From positions 1 through 49,406 of the forward strand of contig NZ_AWFF01000039.1 in assembly GCF_000682755.1 (NCBI RefSeq): a DNA stretch of 49,406 nucleotides, read 5' to 3'. A program made the translations under genes and the position numbers. The stretch is from Hyphomonas beringensis. Its GTDB lineage: Bacteria; Pseudomonadota; Alphaproteobacteria; Caulobacterales; Hyphomonadaceae. Shown piece by piece: positions 49,092 to 49,406 of the stretch. The first letter of the stretch is position 1; each line of letters begins with the position of its first letter. Under the pieces are notes generated by a model that saw nothing but the letters and a program-made list of their open reading frames with translations, ran no database searches and had not been told where the DNA came from.

Positions 49092-49406
49092 ATGGATCGC
49101 CTGTTCGCCCCCATCTCCTGCCAGCTGCCGCCAGAGCTGGAGCAGTATAGCTTCTGGATCTGGATCCAGATGGTGATGCTCCGTCTCTATGTGCTGTGGG
49201 CGAAAGGGGCGCGGGCGAACTTTCTCTACGGACTGACTCCCAACGGGCGCGTCGTGCTCGTGCACATTGGCGACACTAAGGCTGAACGCGAAGCCGCACT
49301 CGCCAAACAGAAACAGCAGGACCAGTTCAAATGGGAGCCAAGCAAGGCCCTCACAGTGGCGCTTGATGGCAGCAGCCTCATGTCCGCTCACCCCGGCGAA
49401 AGCCGG
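49092..49406 (+). CDS. Hypothetical protein (3' end beyond window)
   Basis: An open frame from ATG 49092 (MDRLFAPISCQLPPELEQYS) continues 105 codons to the window edge. Third codon positions are strongly G/C, as in the neighbours, while the opposing frame is His-rich and looks like an antisense artefact. It has a hydrophobic aromatic stretch (FWIWIQMVMLRLYVLWA, about 21-37), then NFLYGLTPNGRVVLVHIGDT and a Lys/Gln-rich segment. I recognise no family. The upstream ribosome site is weak. It is incomplete, so confidence is limited. Confidence 0.5.
   Translation, partial: MDRLFAPISCQLPPELEQYSFWIWIQMVMLRLYVLWAKGARANFLYGLTPNGRVVLVHIGDTKAEREAALAKQKQQDQFKWEPSKALTVALDGSSLMSAHPGESR

Noticed and set aside
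49083..49391. Minus-strand frame at the right edge
   Set aside because: His/Pro/Glu-rich (HIETEHHH) in the manner of antisense frames; the plus-strand frame has normal codon bias.

Overview
The window is a gene-dense, high-GC chromosomal segment of an alphaproteobacterium, most likely a marine member of the Hyphomonadaceae/Caulobacterales. Evidence for this is a LexA box of the alphaproteobacterial type (GTTC-N7-GTTC), a serC leader RNA-like element before serC-serA, a cysG-DUF2849-cysI-DUF934-cysH operon without cysJ, an HWE-family histidine kinase and the RpoH/RpoN gene neighbourhoods. I see no tRNA or rRNA genes, no CRISPR array, no transposase and no prophage module. The taxonomic call is inference from gene content, not from a marker-gene comparison.

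Layout. 1-9.7 kb: a left-edge TPR/sulfotransferase gene, purA, a Baeyer-Villiger-type monooxygenase with its Shine-Dalgarno inside a hairpin, a PagL-like lipid A deacylase, a flavodoxin-like protein, and the serC-serA serine operon behind a structured leader. 9.7-16.5 kb: a TauD-type dioxygenase, YkvA-YhhN membrane proteins, an SDR dehydrogenase, a VOC protein, a vWA protein, a fatty acid desaturase and, divergent from it, an unusual membrane protein with a primase-like zinc finger. 16.7-20.4 kb: a thioesterase and a nucleoside-salvage group (cytidine deaminase, nucleoside hydrolase-ribokinase, secreted S1/P1 nuclease).

20.4-29.2 kb: LPS export genes lptC-lptA-lptB followed by rpoN, an RNase D-like exonuclease, YaiI and GNAT proteins, a LexA-controlled Y-family polymerase, a nitronate monooxygenase-like protein and hpf-ptsN. 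29.5-34.9 kb: a PAS-HWE kinase and a receiver protein, then pspF divergent from a phage-shock operon with a sigma-54 promoter. This operon carries pspA, pspB and pspC plus three small membrane-protein genes, two of them under 50 codons. rpoN and one of its likely target operons therefore lie within 15 kb of each other.

34.9-49.4 kb: mnmC, csbD, a translationally coupled pair of YjdJ-type acetyltransferases with a YcgN-type protein, a LysR regulator divergent from the sulfite/APS reduction operon, a SpoU methyltransferase, two membrane-anchored orphans around an RcnB-like protein, rpoH with a possible heat-shock promoter, a DUF421 protein and a right-edge orphan gene. Most intergenic gaps between convergent genes carry clear stem-loop terminators. 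The most promising leads are the expanded psp operon, the zinc-finger membrane protein, the cysJ-less sulfite reductase operon and the two leader hairpins that cover ribosome-binding sites.
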